Shown here in pieces: positions 50,974 to 52,780 of a DNA stretch of 52,780 bases. The notes under the pieces were generated by a model that saw only the letters and a program-made list of their open reading frames with translations, was not told the origin of the DNA and searched no databases. The number at the start of each line of letters is the position of its first letter. Within the stretch, counting starts at the first letter, position 1. The translations under genes and the position numbers were made by a program. This DNA is from a bacterium (GTDB lineage Bacteria; Hinthialibacterota; Hinthialibacteria; Hinthialibacterales; Hinthialibacteraceae). The stretch lies in the NCBI GenBank assembly GCA_016125385.1, contig WGLV01000036.1:1-52780 (forward strand). The letters run 5' to 3'.

Positions 50974-52482
50974 ATGACCATCGCCGCACCCGAAATCCGC
51001 CTGCATTCCAACGTGGAGGCCTTTCTCGCGTCTCCCAAACAAAACCTGATCGACGGCCGCTGGATCGACGCCGCCTCGAGCAAGACTTTCGCCGTCCATG
51101 ATCCCGCCACCGGCGACGTCATCGCGCATGCCGCCGCGGGCGACGCGCCCGATATCGCCGCCGCCGTCGCCGCCGCGCGCAAAGCCTTCGATGAAGGGCC
51201 CTGGCGCCGTATGACCCCGTCCGAGCGGGGTAAAATCGTCTGGAAGATCGCCGACCTGCTCGAAGACCACCTTGAAGAATTCGCTCAGCTTGAATCCATC
51301 GACAACGGCAAACCCGCCGCCGTCGCCCGCGTAGCCGACGTTCCGCTGGCGGTCGATATCTTCCGCTATATGGCGGGCTGGGCCACCAAGATCGAGGGCG
51401 CCACCATCCCCATCACCGTGCCGTATCTGCCCGGCGCGCGGTTTCACGCCTACACCCTGCGCGAGCCGATCGGCGTGGTCGGCCAGATCATCCCGTGGAA
51501 CTTCCCGCTGCTGATGGCGGCGTGGAAGCTCGCGCCCGCCCTCGCCGCCGGTTGTACGGTGGTGTTGAAACCCGCCGAACAGACGCCGCTCTCCGCCTTG
51601 CGCCTGGGTGAGATTATGCAGGAGGCGGGCCTGCCCAATGGCGTGGTAAATGTCGTGACCGGCTTCGGCGAGACCGCCGGCGCCGCCCTGGCCGCCGCGC
51701 CCGGCGTCGACAAGGTCGCCTTCACCGGCTCCACTGAAGTGGGCCGCATCATTGTGAAGGCCGCTTCGCACGATCTGCGCAAGGTTTCGCTCGAACTGGG
51801 CGGAAAGTCGCCGAACGTCATCTTCAAAGACGCCGATCTCGACGTCGCCATCCCCGGCGCGGCCAACGCGATCTTCTTCAATCACGGGCAGTGCTGCTGC
51901 GCGGGATCGCGTCTTTACGTTGAGAAAGATATCTTTGATGACGTCATCAGCGGCGTCGCTGAAGAAGCCAAAAAGATCAAACTCGGCCACGGCATGGCGG
52001 ATGATTCCGGCATGGGGCCACTGGTTTCTGAAGAACAGCTCAACCGCGTCTGCGGGTATATCGAAGAAGGCAAGGCGAGCGGCGCCAAGGCGGTGGTCGG
52101 CGGCGCGCGAAAGGGCGACCGGGGCTACTTTGTCGAGCCCACCATCTTCACGAATATCAAGCAGGACATGAAGATCGTTCAGGAAGAGATCTTCGGTCCG
52201 GTGGTCACGGCGGCGCCTTTTGATTCGCTGGATGAAATCACGCCCGTCGCCAATGACTCCGTCTACGGCCTCGCGGCTGGAGTCTGGACTCGCGATGTGG
52301 CCCGCGCCCACCGCTTCGCCGCCGAACTGCGCGCCGGAACGGTCTGGGTCAATTGTTACAACGTCTTCGACGCAGCCATGCCCTTCGGCGGCTACAAACA
52401 ATCCGGCTGGGGACGCGAGATGGGTCACGAGGTTCTCGAACTGTACACCGAAACCAAGTCGGTCTGCGTCAACATCAGTTAA
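50974..52482 (+). CDS. NAD(P)-dependent aldehyde dehydrogenase (ALDH2/betaine-type)
   Basis: A 502-residue classical ALDH oxidising an aldehyde to the acid. Catalytic residues: Glu274 in LELGGKSP and nucleophile Cys308 within GQCCCAGSR, 34 residues apart as in the family. GFGETAGAALAA is the cofactor-binding turn and FTGSTEVG the conserved block. The C-terminal GGYKQSGWGREMGHEVLELY belongs to the betaine/retinal-type class. It lacks the CoA-acylating PduP features and any encapsulation-type extension, so it is not the microcompartment enzyme. Monocistronic: promoter-like gap before it and a terminator 48 bases after its stop. Confidence 0.96.
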   Translation: MTIAAPEIRLHSNVEAFLASPKQNLIDGRWIDAASSKTFAVHDPATGDVIAHAAAGDAPDIAAAVAAARKAFDEGPWRRMTPSERGKIVWKIADLLEDHLEEFAQLESIDNGKPAAVARVADVPLAVDIFRYMAGWATKIEGATIPITVPYLPGARFHAYTLREPIGVVGQIIPWNFPLLMAAWKLAPALAAGCTVVLKPAEQTPLSALRLGEIMQEAGLPNGVVNVVTGFGETAGAALAAAPGVDKVAFTGSTEVGRIIVKAASHDLRKVSLELGGKSPNVIFKDADLDVAIPGAANAIFFNHGQCCCAGSRLYVEKDIFDDVISGVAEEAKKIKLGHGMADDSGMGPLVSEEQLNRVCGYIEEGKASGAKAVVGGARKGDRGYFVEPTIFTNIKQDMKIVQEEIFGPVVTAAPFDSLDEITPVANDSVYGLAAGVWTRDVARAHRFAAELRAGTVWVNCYNVFDAAMPFGGYKQSGWGREMGHEVLELYTETKSVCVNIS

Positions 52483-52530
52483 AACGCTGTCTGATTGATT
52501 GATTTATGTTTGCAACAAATCGTCCACAAC

Positions 52531-52562
52531 GGCGGGAGCCAGCATCTCCCGCCACTTTTTTT
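52531..52562 (+). terminator. Rho-independent terminator
   Basis: GGCGGGAG (52531-52538) pairs with CTCCCGCC (52546-52553) across a 7-base loop, followed by ACTTTTTTT. It closes the aldehyde dehydrogenase transcript 48 bases past the stop. Confidence 0.9.
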
Positions 52563-52780
52563 GTGCCAGGATAAGATGTATTTTTTGTAATTGAAAAGAA
52601 ACGTGGCGAAAATTGCATATTATGAAAAATATGATCACATATTAAGAACCTGTTTTCATGAATTGAGTGCCCGGAGGACCTGCCGGATTGCGTGAACGCG
52701 AATATAGTTTTCTGAATGTCCCGGCAGGATTTCATAATCTTTGGATAGCCGGCGGCCATGATTCATCCAGGCGAAGGTGC
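52563..52780. other. Right-end noncoding stretch with an inverted repeat
   Basis: No gene is supported. The left part is AT-rich. CCTGCCGG (52679-52686) and CCGGCAGG (52721-52728) form an inverted repeat with a 34-base spacer, possibly a leader RNA structure for a gene beyond the edge. An ATG at 52758 opens a frame to the window edge, but it is too short to judge and has no good RBS. Confidence 0.5.

Noticed and set aside
50950-52428. Long minus-strand frame opposite the aldehyde dehydrogenase
   Set aside because: Antisense shadow: a Gly/Asp/Arg-rich translation with no recognisable domain opposite a perfect ALDH.
50974-52482. Microcompartment aldehyde dehydrogenase linked to the PduS/PduT pair
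   Set aside because: It is of the betaine/retinal class, lacks CoA-acylating features and an encapsulation-type extension, and lies about 38 kb away.
52475-52759. 94-codon minus-strand frame at the right end
   Set aside because: It spans the terminator and AT-rich gap, overlaps the ALDH end and has no family features or ribosome binding site.

Overview
The window is high-GC, densely coded bacterial DNA from an uncultured-type, Gram-negative (didermic) organism. Evidence for two membranes: a complete type II secretion operon with an outer-membrane secretin, a lipoprotein, and many Sec and Tat signal peptides. The gene repertoire includes Tat-exported Gfo/Idh/MocA oxidoreductases, DUF1080, DUF3472, CRTAC1/ASPIC-UnbV and secreted glycoside hydrolases, plus pilins whose residue before the FTLIE motif is Ala. 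This is typical of Planctomycetota/Verrucomicrobiota/Lentisphaerota-like lineages and of candidate phyla such as Hydrogenedentota or Sumerlaeota. The phylum is my inference and the sequence does not settle it.

Layout. 1-3649 (+): the end of an MSHA-like pilus cluster, with a left-truncated MshQ-like surface protein carrying a 15-copy Asn-Gly-Asn repeat, then four overlapping minor-pseudopilin genes resembling MshC, MshD, MshO and MshP. 3658-10880: three Gfo/Idh/MocA-type oxidoreductases, a GNAT acetyltransferase, a GT-C-type membrane protein and a DUF3472 protein. 10979-13927 (+): a PduS-like iron-sulfur/flavin electron-transfer protein and a PduT-like trimeric microcompartment shell protein with Cys38, followed closely by a secreted protein of unknown function. 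This is an orphan microcompartment redox module with no other shell gene in view. 14097-20331: a solitary pilin-like protein, a GNAT, a U32 protein (RlhA-like), a beta-CASP metallo-beta-lactamase RNase-like protein and a secreted propeller-like protein.

20877-36456 (+): the centrepiece, one long probable transcription unit. It starts with a periplasmic LTxxQ (Spy/CpxP-like) protein, runs through GspE-F-G-H-I-J-K-L-M-C and a secretin split into two separately exported polypeptides, and ends with a membrane histidine kinase and an NtrC-family sigma-54 activator. A sigma-54-type promoter candidate and a leader hairpin precede the first gene. The layout suggests a secretion machine that carries its own envelope-sensing circuit. 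No prepilin peptidase is present in the window.

36581-46682: a glycan or sugar-derivative utilisation neighbourhood: DUF1080, a Tat Gfo/Idh/MocA protein, CRTAC1-type FG-GAP protein, GH32, a large unknown secreted protein and a divergent GH2. 46776-52482: a PilZ-like protein and an NlpD-like degenerate LytM lipoprotein, an amino-sugar pair (NagB and a GlmU-like protein), and a divergent NAD(P)-dependent aldehyde dehydrogenase. The last ~220 bases hold no gene I can support.

Long ORFs antisense to real genes are common here because of the GC-rich codon usage and were left out.
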